Below, piece after piece: positions 10,031 through 23,177 of a DNA stretch of 64,000 nt. The position numbers and the translations under genes were made by a program. Origin of the DNA: Amanita rubescens (Eukaryota > Basidiomycota > Agaricomycetes > Agaricales > Amanitaceae); NCBI GenBank assembly GCA_015039365.1, contig WION01000153.1, forward strand, positions 56,778 through 120,777, written 5' to 3'. The notes below the pieces were generated by a model that saw nothing but the letters and a program-made list of their open reading frames with translations, did no database searches and was not told where the DNA came from. Position 1 is the stretch's first letter, and the number at the start of each line of letters is the position of its first letter.

Positions 10031-10117
10031 TGCAAATGTAGACTGTAGGCGAAAGACGCGAGTCTGAGGTTGACGCCCTACGCACCAGGTTAAATACCTT
10101 TGTTGTTTACATATGTT

Positions 10118-10265
10118 CAATTGCTATCGTGACTCCCGGACCGTTCACCACTCAAATCAGAGAGCTAGGAACGCCTAAATGTCGTTCCGTCCAATTGCTA
10201 TCGTGACTCCCGGACCGTTCACGACTCAAATCGGAGAGCTAAGAGCGCCCAAATGTCATTTCCCG
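10118..10265. repeat. 74-bp tandem duplication upstream of the secreted-protein gene
   Basis: Two adjacent copies (10118-10191 and 10192-10265) share CAATTGCTATCGTGACTCCC and the following GGACCGTTCAC and ACTCAAATC blocks, with a few substitutions. They lie 88-235 bp upstream of the start codon and may double promoter elements. Confidence 0.85.
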
Positions 10266-11739
10266 AACATGTGCAGGTCGCTCTCACTCGCATACCATGA
10301 CTACGATACATGACTTGAAAATCCAAGGCTCAATCATAATCCTTCATCGCCTTCGTTGTGCTTTAGTCTGTTAAACTTGTTTGTCGGCCTTGGCATAAAT
10401 TTCAAATCTCCTGGATATTCTATCCTGAGTGAATGATTGTTCAAAATCCACGGGTGACGTACCGGACATTGACATTGGCGTGACGTTAGGTCCCCTGACC
10501 GCTGACCATTAGAGAGACATGAACATCTGAACGTCGGGTCTATTTATATACCGTTTGCTTACAGTCTTACAGGCTAGTTTCGTAATTCCATCGTTTGTAA
10601 TCGCGGTGGCCGTAAGTATCTCTCCTTGATTGAAATGAACCTAGGGTCAAACAAGATATTGGTCAGGATTTTACCGAACTTGGAATCCTGTCTCTGTTGC
10701 GCGGTCCACATCCAACCGCAACTCACACCACTGTGAGCTATGTCTCTTCCATCTCAGGCGATGTCCGCTGATAAAGACCCAGAAAGTACATATGCAAATT
10801 CGACATGAATGGGCCAGTCCAGGAACGATAAACAAGAGGGGTACGATGTCGTACGTGAGCGAATGAGGGAACTGAAACGGGTGTTAGGCGCTCAGATCTT
10901 GGTGTGTTTTGTTATCTACACTCAGATGTCAGTTTTGGGGAAAGGATCATTCACGAGAGGAAGTGGGATAGACTTTACTTGAGTGGGTCCTTGAGTCAAA
11001 AGGGATGGGCGAAGCCCTCCGGCCCGAAACCCTGGGGGTTGACAAAGCGAGCTGTGAGAGTGGGCGGGCACCGAGCAGGTCAGCCTTTCGACTTTCGACA
11101 GCGCGTCGGACTAAGGAGGGAAGATGTCTGAAGGGCAGCTGCGAGTGGGGCGCGAAAAGGTTCGGAGGCTGCTGTAACGCAACCGAGCAGCTCTAATGGC
11201 GCGTCACGAGAGCGAGAGGCTGGAGTCAGTCAACTAGTCACGCGGGTCGAGATGGCAGGAAAGAGTGTAGACCGTGGCAAAGGCCGCACAGCCACTTCGC
11301 TATACATCTGTAAGTCAAATTGTCGTGCAGGATGCAAAAACTTGTGTATAGGAGAGTAGTAAGTACATGCAATGTACAGATAGTACAATATATGCCCATA
11401 TGCAATTGTAAAAAAAAGAGAGATGAGTAATCGGTTAGAAGGAAAAAAAAAGGTAATGCAGGATTCGGTCAGTTGTGCAAGAAGGGGGGGAAAGAGGAAC
11501 CTTGACTTGAGTGACAACCTCTGCCGACCGCGACCAGGAGGGTAGAATGGGAGAAAAATCAGATGGACAGATCGTCCTCCTACCAGACCCAAAATAAGTT
11601 CTACAAACGTGAGAATAAGAAAAAAGGAAAAGAAAAATTGAAATCACCCCTTGGTAAATTTATCGCAACAAGTCAGTGCCAAAGCGGAACGCGGATTAAA
11701 ACCCAGTCGAACGGCGTTGCGTGATGTTGATATCCTCAA
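10266..11739. other. Intergenic stretch with repeat D copy 2
   Basis: Repeat D copy 2 occupies 11311-11514. No gene is supported elsewhere. Short frames are not conserved-looking and have no splice context. Confidence 0.5.
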
Positions 11740-14700
11740 TCAATACCCTCTATGCCTCATCAAAGTCGGCGGCTTAAGACTGCCCGTCCCCACTCCAAGC
11801 TGTTCCCTCTCCGACGAATGTTGTCTCCCATCTGGCATCAGCTCGATCGCCCCGATCACCTCTTCCGATCCTTGCTGACTCAAGTTGGCCAAACCACTAG
11901 GTACAACGCGGTTCCTGTCTCTTCCCCGGCCCGGAATCACGGGGCTGCCTCTCGTACTTGAGCCCGCACCCGCACTCGTCGTTCCATCTTCGCTTCTCCC
12001 CTCTACGCTCGAGCTCCTGCTGGTGCTGTACCGTGTCCCGGAACCAGAACCACTGGTCCATCCATCTCCGAGCCCAGCTAGGCTCTTCAGGAACGTTTCG
12101 TTCATCTTCTTTAGCCTGACCTCGACCTCGGCTTGGGACGTGGGTATCGCTCCTGGAGGAGATATAGACGGTTCAGCCATCGCGGCTCCACTGCTGCAGC
12201 CAGGGGTGGTAGCGCCACTTGCAGCAGCAGTTGCTGTTGTGGTGGTAATACCGGACCCGGGCCGAGACGGTGACAGCTGCGACCGACGTCGAACACGGGT
12301 GGGTGATACTGGCGAATGAGGGTTCAACTGAGCCTGTGCTTGTGCTTGAGGCGAATGGCGGGGTAGCCGTGGACGAGGAGAAAGAGGCGAAGGCTGATGT
12401 GGATATGATTGGTACGTGTGGCTCGCCCGTCGGTGAGATACCGTCGCATCCGCATCTCCGACGTTAGTGTCGATCGGGCTTGGGCCCGAGTCTAGAATTG
12501 CGATAGGCGGATTTTCTCCTCCTTGGGACCCTTTCATCGTCGCTTCCGAAGCGACGCTTCCTCTACTAGTTTTTGTCATTTCGTCCGTCCCGTCCGATCT
12601 TTCCCTCGCATGCCTTCTTCCCCCGCTGTCATCGGTCACCAGCTCCCCACTATTACTACTCCCTTCTCTCTCATGTGCAGACATCCTCCACCTTCCACTC
12701 AACGGCTTCCTCGTTTCAATATCCTGCATAAACAACGAAATATCATCGTCTTCCGTCCTCTTCCCGAGGAACGACGAGCTCTAAATCACCCCCCAAATGT
12801 ATTCGTCAGCTCCCTTACTCTTACCGATAAGAGAAAGGAGACACAACGCACCCTAGATCTAGACTTCCCAGCAACATCTTCCCCAGGTCCCGGACTAGGC
12901 GTCCCTCTCCCTTCCTTCGCCCCCAACCCACTCGACGGCGACCCAAGCGCAGGCGACACACCAACCGGACTAGCAGACCCAGTCGACGAACCTCCCGGCG
13001 CAACCACCCCAGTAGCACTCCCAACCGACCCCGAAGTCGTATACCGATGCGAAAAGCTGCTCGAATACCGCTTCCTCTGCCCCGGCTGACCCATCTGTAT
13101 CGTAGGCGTACCCGGCGACGGTTGCCCTCCTTGTCCTTGTCCTTGTCCCAACTTTTGTGAAGGCAGTACGGGGGACGAAGGTGAATGCGGGAACGCAGAC
13201 CCTAGCGAACTGCTAGATCCCGAACCAAAACTCGGGCCTAGAGACGATCCAGGTTGCGGTGGGGGTGAATACGGCGGGTTGCTTTGGATAGTAGGGAATG
13301 GTTGTTGTGATTGGGAAGAATGGGATAACGCGGATGAACGAGGTGGAGAGCGTGAAAATGGTGATTCTCCCCCTCCTGCTCCTGGGCCTAAAGGTGAACT
13401 AGCATGTCGCAGCGAATGGACAGAATGTATGGAGTGTATGGAGCCTGCGCTAGTTCCAGGTGCACCGTGCGTCTGTCCCTGTCCTTGTCCAAGCACCAAT
13501 CCGAGCCCTGACCCGGATCCCGAGCCAGATCCAGGTACTGGTGAGCCGCCACCCGTACCGCCACCCAAGAGTGTATTCGTCTTGAACGGGTTGATCGTAC
13601 TCAGTCTTCTAATAGGGAGCGCTTGCGTCCCAGACTGGTTGGTTGAGCCTGGTGACAGGGGGATGGGCGATTGGGATTGGAGGAGAGACGCTGAGTGGGG
13701 CTGCGTCCCCTGTGCAGATTGTTGTGGAGGTTCAAGCGCCAGACCTAACCCCGAGATTGGCGCTGCTAGTGCTGGCACGGGAACGGGAATAGCAACGGGC
13801 ATTGCAGGCGTCGTGGAAGAAGATGACACGGGTACGGTAGGTGTTGTCAGAGGAATCGTCGACGGAGGTGCGGAGAAAGAGGGTGATACGGCTGTAACGG
13901 GTGACGAAGGCGATGATAACGAGCCAGGCCTTCTGCCAGGGAGTGACTCTAACCTGAGTCTGGACAACGCTGGGAGTGTCGTAGGTGAGGGTGAGCTACC
14001 ACCGACGCCACTGGTCGGGACGGAACTCTCTGAGCGATGCTGTTGGTGCTGGGAGAGTCGAGGTGGTTGGTGCAGTAGGGAAGGTTGCCTTAAGTGCGAA
14101 AGTCCATGCCCGGGAGAAGACAACGTGGACCCAGCAGCTGATCCAGCACCTATTCTCGGAGGCACCCCCGCACTCAGTGGTGGAATAACGAACTTCTCTG
14201 CAATCGACTCTGCCTGGGAGGCAACGGAAGACGAGGTCGTCCCAAGCGCCGTGGCGTCCAGCCTCGGCTTACTCGTCAACGTCGGCACGAATCCCTCATC
14301 TAGGAACCCTGATGATAGAAGGGATTCTAGATCGTCCAGCTGGAACGTGGGGGACTCGAGGTATGTAGCTGACAGCGAAAAGGAGCCTAGTGGGTGCGGA
14401 ATGGGTGGAAATGTTTGTGTTAGGGTGGGTAATGGTGGATGTGTAGGCGAGGGAGGCATATCTACAACGCATTTCGTCAACATTGACACGAACACTGAGC
14501 ATATACGCGAAAATGCGTACCGAAAAGCAATGCATCCTCATCCCGTCCGCCCACTTGGTCCCTATCTGACACACTCAATTGAATGGTCAACTGCGAACTT
14601 GGCCCCGTCGTCCGCCTCCTCAACTTCTTGTAAAGCTTCCACACTGGCAGTATCCTCAACATGCTGTACAAGCTGCGGAAAAGAGGTATCCCATGTTTGT

Positions 14701-15283
14701 ATATCGTTGGGAGGGCTACTGCAGTGTCTGTTGCTTGGCTGGACGATCCTATTGGCGTAAAAGGCGAATGATCCAAGGAACTCCGGGGAACAAACTTCAA
14801 TTCCCACTTTTCCAACAGGACATACCGAGGGGTAGGCTCGATTCGGATTCTTGCACCGGTCCCGGGGGTATTGGACTGAGCAAGGGCAACAAGAACGTTC
14901 CCGTTTCCGGTACCCGCGCCATTGGTGTTTGGCTTTGGCACGGACAATAACACGTGGATGAAGAGTGGCGCAGGATTACCAGTGGTTGATATCGCCTTGT
15001 AAGTTTCCCGAAGCTCGCGGGGGAAGAAGTCAGAGTCTGGAGTTTCGAGGTTGAACCAGCGGTCGATCTTGGGTTTGCGGTCCCGGTCTCGGTCCCGTTC
15101 CCGTTCCCTTTCCCTTTCTCTTTCCCTCTCCCTCTCTCTTTCCCGTTCCCGTTCTCCTAATCCCTCCACCAAAGCTCTTGCTTCATAAACAACATGAAAC
15201 AGCTTGGTATATACGTGGAGCGCAATCTGGTCCGACTTTTGCTGTTCGTCAAGCGGAGCTCCCGCGAGGCTAGAGCCAGACAT
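11740..15283 (-). CDS. ATG13: Autophagy-related protein 13
   Basis: Exons are 15283-14521, 14461-12825 and 12780-11740 (3441 nt, 1146 aa); the introns are 59 and 44 nt. Residues 1 to about 255 form the HORMA domain, with KSDQIALHVYTKLFHVVYEA, then KIDRWFNLETPDSD and PVWKLYKKLRRR. A long Ser/Pro/Gly-rich disordered region follows, as expected for the part that binds Atg1 and Atg17. A conserved short motif, DDDISLFMQDIETRKPL, lies at about 810-826. The protein is the regulatory subunit of the Atg1 kinase complex that starts autophagosome formation. The HORMA domain is interrupted at about residues 44-72 by a pure Glu-Arg/Asp-Arg dipeptide tract. The large open frame on the other strand (13279-14760) is a shadow of the biased composition. 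Confidence 0.95.
15090..15155. repeat. Hexanucleotide-like microsatellite coding the Glu-Arg tract of Atg13
   Basis: The + strand reads as imperfect repeats of TCCCGT, TCCCTT and TCTCTT. On the coding strand these translate to alternating Arg and Glu, ending in Asp-Arg. Confidence 0.9.
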
Positions 15284-15776
15284 CGTATTCGTAGCTTGAG
15301 TATAGCGTTGGCTTTAACTCCGGGGAGGGGAGAGAAGGCCAAGCTGCGAATGCCAGCGTATCCTGTACAAGGACAGTCGTACGAGGCTGCGGAGTCACCT
15401 GTCACCGGACCTCTCCCAATTCGAGTCAGAATGGTGTACGGGCGTCTTTGAATGGAATAGAAGCGAGGCTCAAGTCAGAGCGCTTTGATGCCCGCACTGG
15501 TGTGCCTGCCAGCTGCCCAAGCTGCGTGTCACGTGACTTGTGACCATATATCACGTTAACCGCACCAGTGCCATGGTAAGTACTTGGCATTGGGTTATGG
15601 ATGTACCATGCCAACTATCTCCTGCGATTACGTGGGAAACATCAATAACGAGAATGACTCGACCGGTGAGGATCCCTGGGTAGGAACAATACATGTTAGG
15701 CCATTACGAGTGAAGTTATTTACCAATAATCCGTGTATAAAATACATTTATTAGTGAACTTCCCTAGGATCCAAAA
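15284..15776. other. Intergenic stretch, nothing recognised
   Basis: About 490 bp between the ATG13 start and the 3' end of the F-box gene. No conserved frame was found. Confidence 0.5.
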
Positions 15777-17782
15777 TCAAAACACGACTCTCCTGCGATA
15801 CCTTCTCTCAAACGGTCTCCCAATCATTGGTATCCCACGCTCGTGTACAACCAACATCACACCTGTCTTTCTCCCTTCTCCACGCCAATCCTCCACCTCG
15901 TACAGTCCTTCCTGCTTCAAATGATTCGGACACCGTTCCTTTGCCCACCGCACGCTCACCGTCTTGACTTGTCTACACGTTCTCGCCACCCGTTCAGCCG
16001 TTGCAATCATGCTCTCATCACCTCTATATCGATGTCCCTTGGTTAACGAAAACCTTTTGAGGTTCGGCATTTCCTTGAGATGCGCCAACAGTTGGTCAAG
16101 TGACTTCTACACGTCCCCATCGCACAAAATCAACAACACACATAAAAAAAGACGAGAACGACAACGCACCTTTGCAAATGGCGTCGTACACATAAAGTGC
16201 AACTCCTCTAATCCTTTGCAGCAAGCATTGATCAACCTCCCGAAAAACATGCTATTATCCCTCCCTTCCCCTCCTTCCCCCTCTGAAACGACGTGAACCC
16301 ATATATCCAAACACTTCAATCCCGGCATTGTGCTCAAAACCTCGCACGCCTTATCGACCCGCATCTCGTACACAGGTTCACACGTCAAGTCGACCGCCTC
16401 AATCATGCTCCTATGTTCGATTGGTAATTCTGCAAGCTGCTGGTATATCCCTACGAAAGTCTCAAGTTTGGGCAACGAGCAAGGGGTGAGCGACATAGGC
16501 ACCACATCGGGCGATACCCATCGCCTGAAATTCCATAGGAGGCGAAGATAGGTCAAAGACGGATGTTGCGAGAGGAAATCGCCGAAAGAGGGATCATAAG
16601 GAGGGCCGAGGCTAAAATTAGATTGGTATCCAAACGAACCGAGCGTAAGGGATGCGAGGCGCGGAAACTGGTTTCCGTCTCCGCTCGATAATGACGACGA
16701 GGATGACGTTGTCAGAAGAGGCGTGATATCAAAAGTGCACGTGTAAGGTGAGAAACTGCATATGGTTAGCTCTGTCAATTCTGGACACCGCTTCAAGATC
16801 ATTTCCCAGAACGCCTCGGGCAAGTGTTGAAGAGGTGGGAAAAGATCCAAGTCGCCGTCACCTCCAGCACCGAGGTTGTGCCTGACCACAATCGAAAACG
16901 TCGTCAAATCGTTAAACTCAAATAGCTAACCGTGACAAGGTCAGTAAGCACGGGGGCCCAAGAGACTGAAACGCGAAAAAAATTGTTCTCACCTTGCTCC
17001 GAGTATCGACTAGCCGCATACCGAGGTTCGTGGATATGTTCCGAAGTAGCGGGCAACTGGGCGTGGCAGAGAGAGTTTCAGATCAATATCAGGCCTTCCT
17101 AGGCCGCACAATCGCCCCACCACCGAGTACTCACCTCACTCTGAGCGCCTCCCAAAGCCTATCACTCGGGACCTCGAGCCCGTCCCAATCGAACGCGTTC
17201 AGGAGGACCAAATTCGGCGCAATATCAGCAATCATCGTGGCAACCCACTCCTCGTCGACGAACTTGTCTCGTTTAGGCCAAGAAAGGTAATAGTTCGGCC
17301 GTACGAGCAGTTTCCGGATATGGCCGCATAGGTCTGGGCGGTCGGACAGCATCAGAAGCGTTCGTCGGCATTTGGAGCTAGAACGGAGGATAACAGTGCT
17401 GTACAGCACTGGAGCGAGGAGAGCGCGGAGGGCGGAAGACTGTAGAGAAGTTAAATTGATAAGATAACGTTCCGGTCACAGGCGGTCATCATCGTGGCGC
17501 ACATACCGTCATAGAGAAGCTCAGAACGTCTGCGGAGGAAAGTAGCGCCGCAATGGTCAGGATAATGTCTGGGGGGGTGGGCGAGTGTGCAGTGGATGTT
17601 GTGAAAGTGGCTGAGGATGCTGTTGAGTTGGCGATGCTACTCGGCGCTGGAACGTCGCCGCCAGCGCTGGCATCTTGAGATGAAAGACTCGTAGGGATGT
17701 GAAATAATGATTTGAGACTCCTACGGCGGCTGGAAGGAGGTTTCGCCTTTGCGGCGTGCGCCGGGGCAATAGAAGAGACCAT
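15777..17782 (-). CDS. F-box / leucine-rich-repeat-like protein
   Basis: Exons: 17782-17507, 17439-17135, 17056-16993, 16925-16170, 16103-15777 (1728 nt, 575 aa). A Ser-rich N-terminus leads to an F-box-like helix pair across the first intron (PPDIILTIAALLSSADVLSF, then SSALRALLAPVLYSTVIL). Irregular LRR-type segments follow, such as PLLRNISTNLGMRLV, PRLASLTLGSF and LPKLETFVGI, and a C-terminus with MPNLKRFSL. This architecture is typical of the large set of basidiomycete F-box substrate adaptors for SCF ubiquitin ligases; the target is unknown. The start is the first true ATG in frame, since longer versions begin with a non-ATG codon. Confidence 0.8.
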
Positions 17783-20700
17783 GAGGGAAGGAGGGAGAGG
17801 GAGCCCTGGGCGAGGATAGCATGTGCTGGCCCGGGTGTGGCCATCATGATGCCGCGGCTGTTTTGAGTCGTCACGTGCCTTACCGTAGTTTCCGGCGTTT
17901 ATGCTATCCGACAACACTATACATACGGACAGTTACATAACTACATTACAAGAGTACTATCGTACATTTATTGGTTCGGTCATTCCTTTCTGGCTCCATG
18001 TTTTAGCAACAATTCTGCAATATGCTTGTTATTATTCTCCAGGGTAGCGTGAAGAGCAACATCAAGGTGCTCTTGTGGCCGATCTTTCCTGCCTATCCAT
18101 CTACTTCCACGAACTCGTTTTCTACTTCGGTAGTGGTCCGCACCGCAAAATCAGTCGCTGCTAGCGAACGCACCCCGGGTGGCATCCGTTAATTGGCCTA
18201 CTACCCCGCAAGAAAGAGGAAACGGAGTAGTAGCTGTGGATCTACGGCCAGCTGCTGCTGGTGCCAGGTAACGCGTTCCGGACATCCGAGGCATCGCTGA
18301 CGAAACACAGCAAATGTTAGGCGCGATGAACTCACTCCCGTGGCGTCGGTTTGAGTGGAGGTCATGGCAAGGACCGAAGCTTGCACGCCCGCCAAGAAGG
18401 GGCAATCAAAGCTGGAGGGTTCCATCCATGATGCGAAAAGGCGCGGCACTTACAATGACTGCCAAGCTGCGATATCCTGTCGCGACTAGTTTGATATACT
18501 CTGAAACGCGACCTTCCCATTCCTTTGCCTCGATCGCACCACCTTCACTATGTGTCCTGCGTCGTGCAGATTTAGCCACTTCATTTGGAAGATATGGTTA
18601 AAACCTTGCTTACCCTGCCCCGAGGGAAATTCTGATGGAAAGATCACAGTGGAGAGGCTCTGAAGCCTTGTCTGGGACAAATTAGTGTCGCTTTAGGCAA
18701 CCCCCACTAATGGCACCCATTCTCCCCTTGTGATGATGGTATGTTTGACAACTAGATGAACGGAAACGGGTAATAATTGTCGATGTGTCATGTACATCTA
18801 TAATGATAATAATGATATTGTTGTATACAAACGTCTTATTGTGTCCAAGGATGGACTCGAAATCAGTTTCGCGATTTTCTTTGACATTCCTAATGAAAAC
18901 TGTTCGATATCAGAAAGACATGGAAGGAGGATACCACTGGCAGCAATTCTTGGGTCGGGGCACAGGGAGATCTCCAACCGAATCATGGCTCTGTCAGTGT
19001 CCACGATGTCAATAATTTCAGTTGAGGCATCCGGCCCAATTAAGGACCTGGTGATGTGGGCTACCGCTCCATGTCCGAGGCCGTCCTTAAATTGTGAGTG
19101 GATCTTAGGGACAACCGAACGAACACGCGAGGACAGCATAGGTGTAGCGTTCGCTACGGGTTCCCCGCACAGAGACCCCGTGCCCGTACTCAGCACCCGT
19201 ACCCGTTTTCAAACCTATGGGTACGGGTATTACTAGTACGAACTCGCGGGTAGAGGCATGTCCCAAAATGACCGTGCGAGTGACTAGCCCATCTCCACGT
19301 CTGGTCTTGAATAGTGATAGCATAGTTGTCACCTTGAACGGGTAATCAATGAGTTGTTCACAGAGTCAAAGCGTTGGAGGCTGACCGAGTTCTCCCGGAG
19401 AAACATGACTAATTCCAAGCATCGACGTGCACCACCTGTGAATATGTATGACGATCAAACACTGAGCGAGCGTGAGGATGGACGCACCTATATGGCCCTT
19501 TGTAGTCCAAAGTCAAACTTTCTCTCTGATCATGGCCTACGAAATCCAGTTCACCACCACACTTCTGCTCCCGTGCAAATTTGACCTATACATTCTCTTC
19601 AGATGTTTTTCTTTCTGTCGCTCGCTTCTTTGCGGAGCATTGTGATGGTCTACTGGGCTGGGCGCTTAGCTCCTCTCGGTTCACAAACCAATTATCTCGC
19701 GAATGAGTCTAGCTTCATTGTTGGCTTTCGGGGAAAACCGGGTTGCCCTGGTAACATCATTCCCCCTTTCTACTGATGCAACCCATACAAGTGGATTTTT
19801 CCCTTCATCGCTGGATTTCTCGCTGGCCCGGGGCGACGGGGCCCTTACTCACCCAAGTCGCTCTTTCTAAATCATCGCTCTATTCTCTGCGATATATGCG
19901 ATATATGCACCCAACAGACATAACACGATGCGTAAATCACGCCATTTGACATCCGAGTCAGGCCATCCGAGAAGGACGTTCCTCAGTCAACTTACATGGT
20001 GCCTACATGGACCATATCTCAAGACGGAGCGAAGCTGTTACCTTTTTCTCAACAACGTCTCCATTTCACCTCTGCCTTACACTTGCAGATGGTTTTATCA
20101 AACCCCTCTCGCCATCGTGCGTCCAGAGTGAACTACACCAATAGCGATGCGTAACCCTTAATGCTACTCATCCCGCGCGATTCAGTCCTCTCGGTTATGG
20201 TCGTGTGTCAATACCTGAAGGCGAACGGAACCAAAAGCTGACTTTGATGCGCATTCATTCACCTCCAACGCGCGCCGTCGTGGTTGAAGAAAACTTGGAG
20301 TGTTGGGTGTAGGTGGGGTTGTGGAATTGAAGACGAGGCGCATAGCAAACAAGACTTTGCAGCGAACGCTCGTTCCGTTGCTCACCGGCGTCTTGTGCAT
20401 CATACAGCAAGAGATTTCACGAGGCCGAAAACGAGTAGCGTTGTATATTTCAAAAAGAATTCTGACGTTCGTCTGCAGAAGAGGGTCAGCCACATCAATG
20501 CTCGTCGCAGGTTTCCATGTCGGGTACGACAGCTTCCTGACAATGAGTCCACAGCAAAATGATTACAATCCGAAATCTTCATTATGTTATTCATCTGCTC
20601 TCGCCCCCACGGCCAAAACTGCAGTGCAAATGACCTCCGCGGGCGCAAACCTCATAGCCGTATGTTCTCTTATGCCTCCCCAGCATCGTGCTCAGGTCAA

Positions 20701-21261
20701 CAAATAGCTATGGGATCATCCCTGAAGGAATGCTCACAAGGGTGGGGAGAACCAGCCGAGAAATAGAGTAGTTTGCAGCGCGTGTAAACTTCAACTGCAA
20801 CATCAAACTGTTACAATACATCAGCAGACGCGTTCGGCGCGCCGCCCACATGGTTAGCCTATGTATCTTCCCAAGATCCCTACCACTCGCCTATGATAAC
20901 CGGCCCCGCATCCTACAAGGGTTAAGTAGTAAAAATGGCAACGGGAGCAGTCTGCTGGGCTCGGCATCTATGGCCAACTACTATTAGTATCACATGACAG
21001 TCATCCGAATTTGAATTTCCCATCTACCTCCTCCATTCCATCGAGATGACCACCTGTTCTTGCAGCTATTCTTGATCTACGCGATCCCCGTGGACTGCAT
21101 CCTATGACTTCTACTGTTGTGGGTTTCAACCTCAGTGCCTCATGCCCCGGCCCGATCGGCGTCCGGAAATACCCCACACTAGCACACGCCGCGCTATTCC
21201 TATTTAAACACTAGTTCTTCTCCGGTTTAATTCCCCGTTCTTTCGTAAACAGCCAGCTGGC
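17783..21261. other. Long gene-free stretch (3.5 kb)
   Basis: There are several overlapping open frames on both strands, but none has recognisable motifs or a consistent splice chain. An inverted GTACCCGT / TACGGGTA motif cluster lies at 19188-19235. I see no transposon signature. Confidence 0.45.
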
Positions 21262-23137
21262 ATGGGTCGTGGGGTTGGTTTTTTATTTTTTCCACTTCTC
21301 ACACACTCACATACTCAACGCAATGTAGTACAACGCTGCAATTGCCTCCAACCCGGTATGCACTCCCTCTTCGTCCACTGGTAAGCTGAATTAACGCGTT
21401 TTTTAGTATGTAGTGGGCTCCTTCGCCTGCATCGGAGGAGGCCTTTTTGGCCTGGACATATCCTCCATGTCCGCTGTCCTCAATGTACGCACTTTCACAA
21501 TTCTCCCTCCTCTAACTATCTTCCAACTCCACCCACAAAGAACGATGCATACTTCGAGACGTTTCACCACCCAGGGGCTACCGCTCAAGGGGCCATCGTC
21601 GCCGCAATGCCTGGAGGTTCTTTCTTGGGCGCTCTGGCTGTAACCCAACTCGCCGACCGCATCGGTCGTAAACCCACCATCATCATCTCCGGAATCTTCT
21701 GGGTAATCGGTTCTATCCTTCAATGCGCTTCCGTCAACCGTGGGATGCTCGTCGTCGGTCGTATCATCTCTGGATTGGCTGTAGGCCTCGCATCCGCCGT
21801 CGTACCCATCTACCAAGCCGAAATTACTGCTCCTTCCATCAGAGGGCGCATGGTTTCTCTCCAACAATGGTCCATCACTTGGGGAATCCTAATTCAATAC
21901 TTTATCCAATTCGGGTGCTCATATATCAATGGCGTAGCTTCTTTTCGAATCCCGTGGGGCTTGCAGATGATACCCGCCATCGTTCTTAGCTTGGGCATGA
22001 CGTTATTCCCGGAAAGCCCCCGATGGTTGTTCGACAAGGGCAGAGAAGACGAAGCTTTGCAAGTCTTGGCCGATTTGCATGGTGGAGGCGACGAATCTAA
22101 CGCACTTGTTCAACTCGAATACGCGGAAATCAAACAACAAGTCGAGTTCGAGCGCAAGGAAGGCGCCAAGTCCTACTTTGATTTGTTTAAGCCTGGGAAC
22201 CCGAGGAGAGTCTTCTTGGGCTGCTCATTACAGATGTGGTCTCAACTGTCAGGAATGAATATTATGATGTATGTTATCCGTATTGTCTCCGTTCTGAAGT
22301 TGACTTTGACCGACATACAGGTACTACATTGTCTATGTCTTCCAAGGTGCCGGCCTGACCGGTCGAAGAGCAAATCTCATTGCAGACGTAAGTTCAGGCC
22401 TCGTCTTTCTATATCCATTCTGACACTCGCCTCTTCAGTCAGTCCAATACGTCCTCAATGTCGCATTCACTGTTCCAGCCATTATCTACATCGACAAATG
22501 GGGCCGCCGTCCCATGCTTCTAGCCGGAACGCTGCTTATGGGATTCTTCCTCTTCCTCGTCGGAGGCCTCCAAGCGAGATTTGGTGAATGGGGCATCGTA
22601 AACGATTCACGTACGCTTTCCTTAGTTAAACTCATCCACATACATCTCTGATTACGCATATATAACGCAGGTATCTGGGTCATCAACAATAACAAAGCAG
22701 CAACAAAAGCCATCATCGTCTGCTCGTATTTCTTTGTCTGCAGTTTCGCCATCACCATGGGCCCCGTCTCATGGACATACCCGGCGGAACTTTACTCTCT
22801 CAAAGTACGCGGGAAAGCCGTTTCTCTTGCCACTGCCACGAACTGGTTGTTCAACTTTGCCCTCGCATTCGCCGTTCCCCCCGGCCTAAGCAGCATCGCG
22901 TGGAAAACATACTTTATCTTTGGGACGTTCAATTTCGCCGCCTTTATCCACGTGTTTTTCATGTTCCCTGAGACGGTGGGCAGGACTTTGGAGGAGGTTG
23001 AAGAGATCTTCGAGAGCGGCCACGTGTTTTCGCCATGGAAGGTTGGTAGGGACGTCGGCAGGCGGACCTTAGGAGAGGTTAGAGGTGAAGCTGCGGTTGA
23101 TGATGAAAAGGATGAGAAAGATAGTGGTAGTCATTGA
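21262..23137 (+). CDS. MFS sugar transporter
   Basis: Exons: 21262-21273, 21329-21355, 21407-21484, 21541-22268, 22321-22387, 22439-22610, 22671-23137 (1551 nt, 516 aa). It has the signatures of the sugar porter family: GGGLFGLDISSMSAV in TM1, DRIGRKP after TM2, PESPRWLFDKGR before the central loop, and PETVGRTLEEVEEIF after TM12. Twelve membrane spans are expected. It probably carries a hexose or related sugar with protons across the plasma membrane. The first exon is only 12 nt (MGRG) and the second 27 nt. The alternative ATG at 21323 is followed at once by TAG, which here serves as the end of the first intron. Confidence 0.9.
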
Positions 23138-23177
23138 CGTTTTTGAATTTCATGTCCTACTAACGATGTACAATTTA

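Noticed and set aside
13279..14760. 493-codon open frame on the plus strand
   Set aside because: It is antisense to the Ser/Pro/Gly-rich exon of ATG13; the opposite-strand openness comes from composition. It has no motifs and crosses the ATG13 intron.
18151..20766. Cluster of short open frames on both strands
   Set aside because: They have no motifs, no consistent introns and mutual overlap, so they are treated as non-coding.
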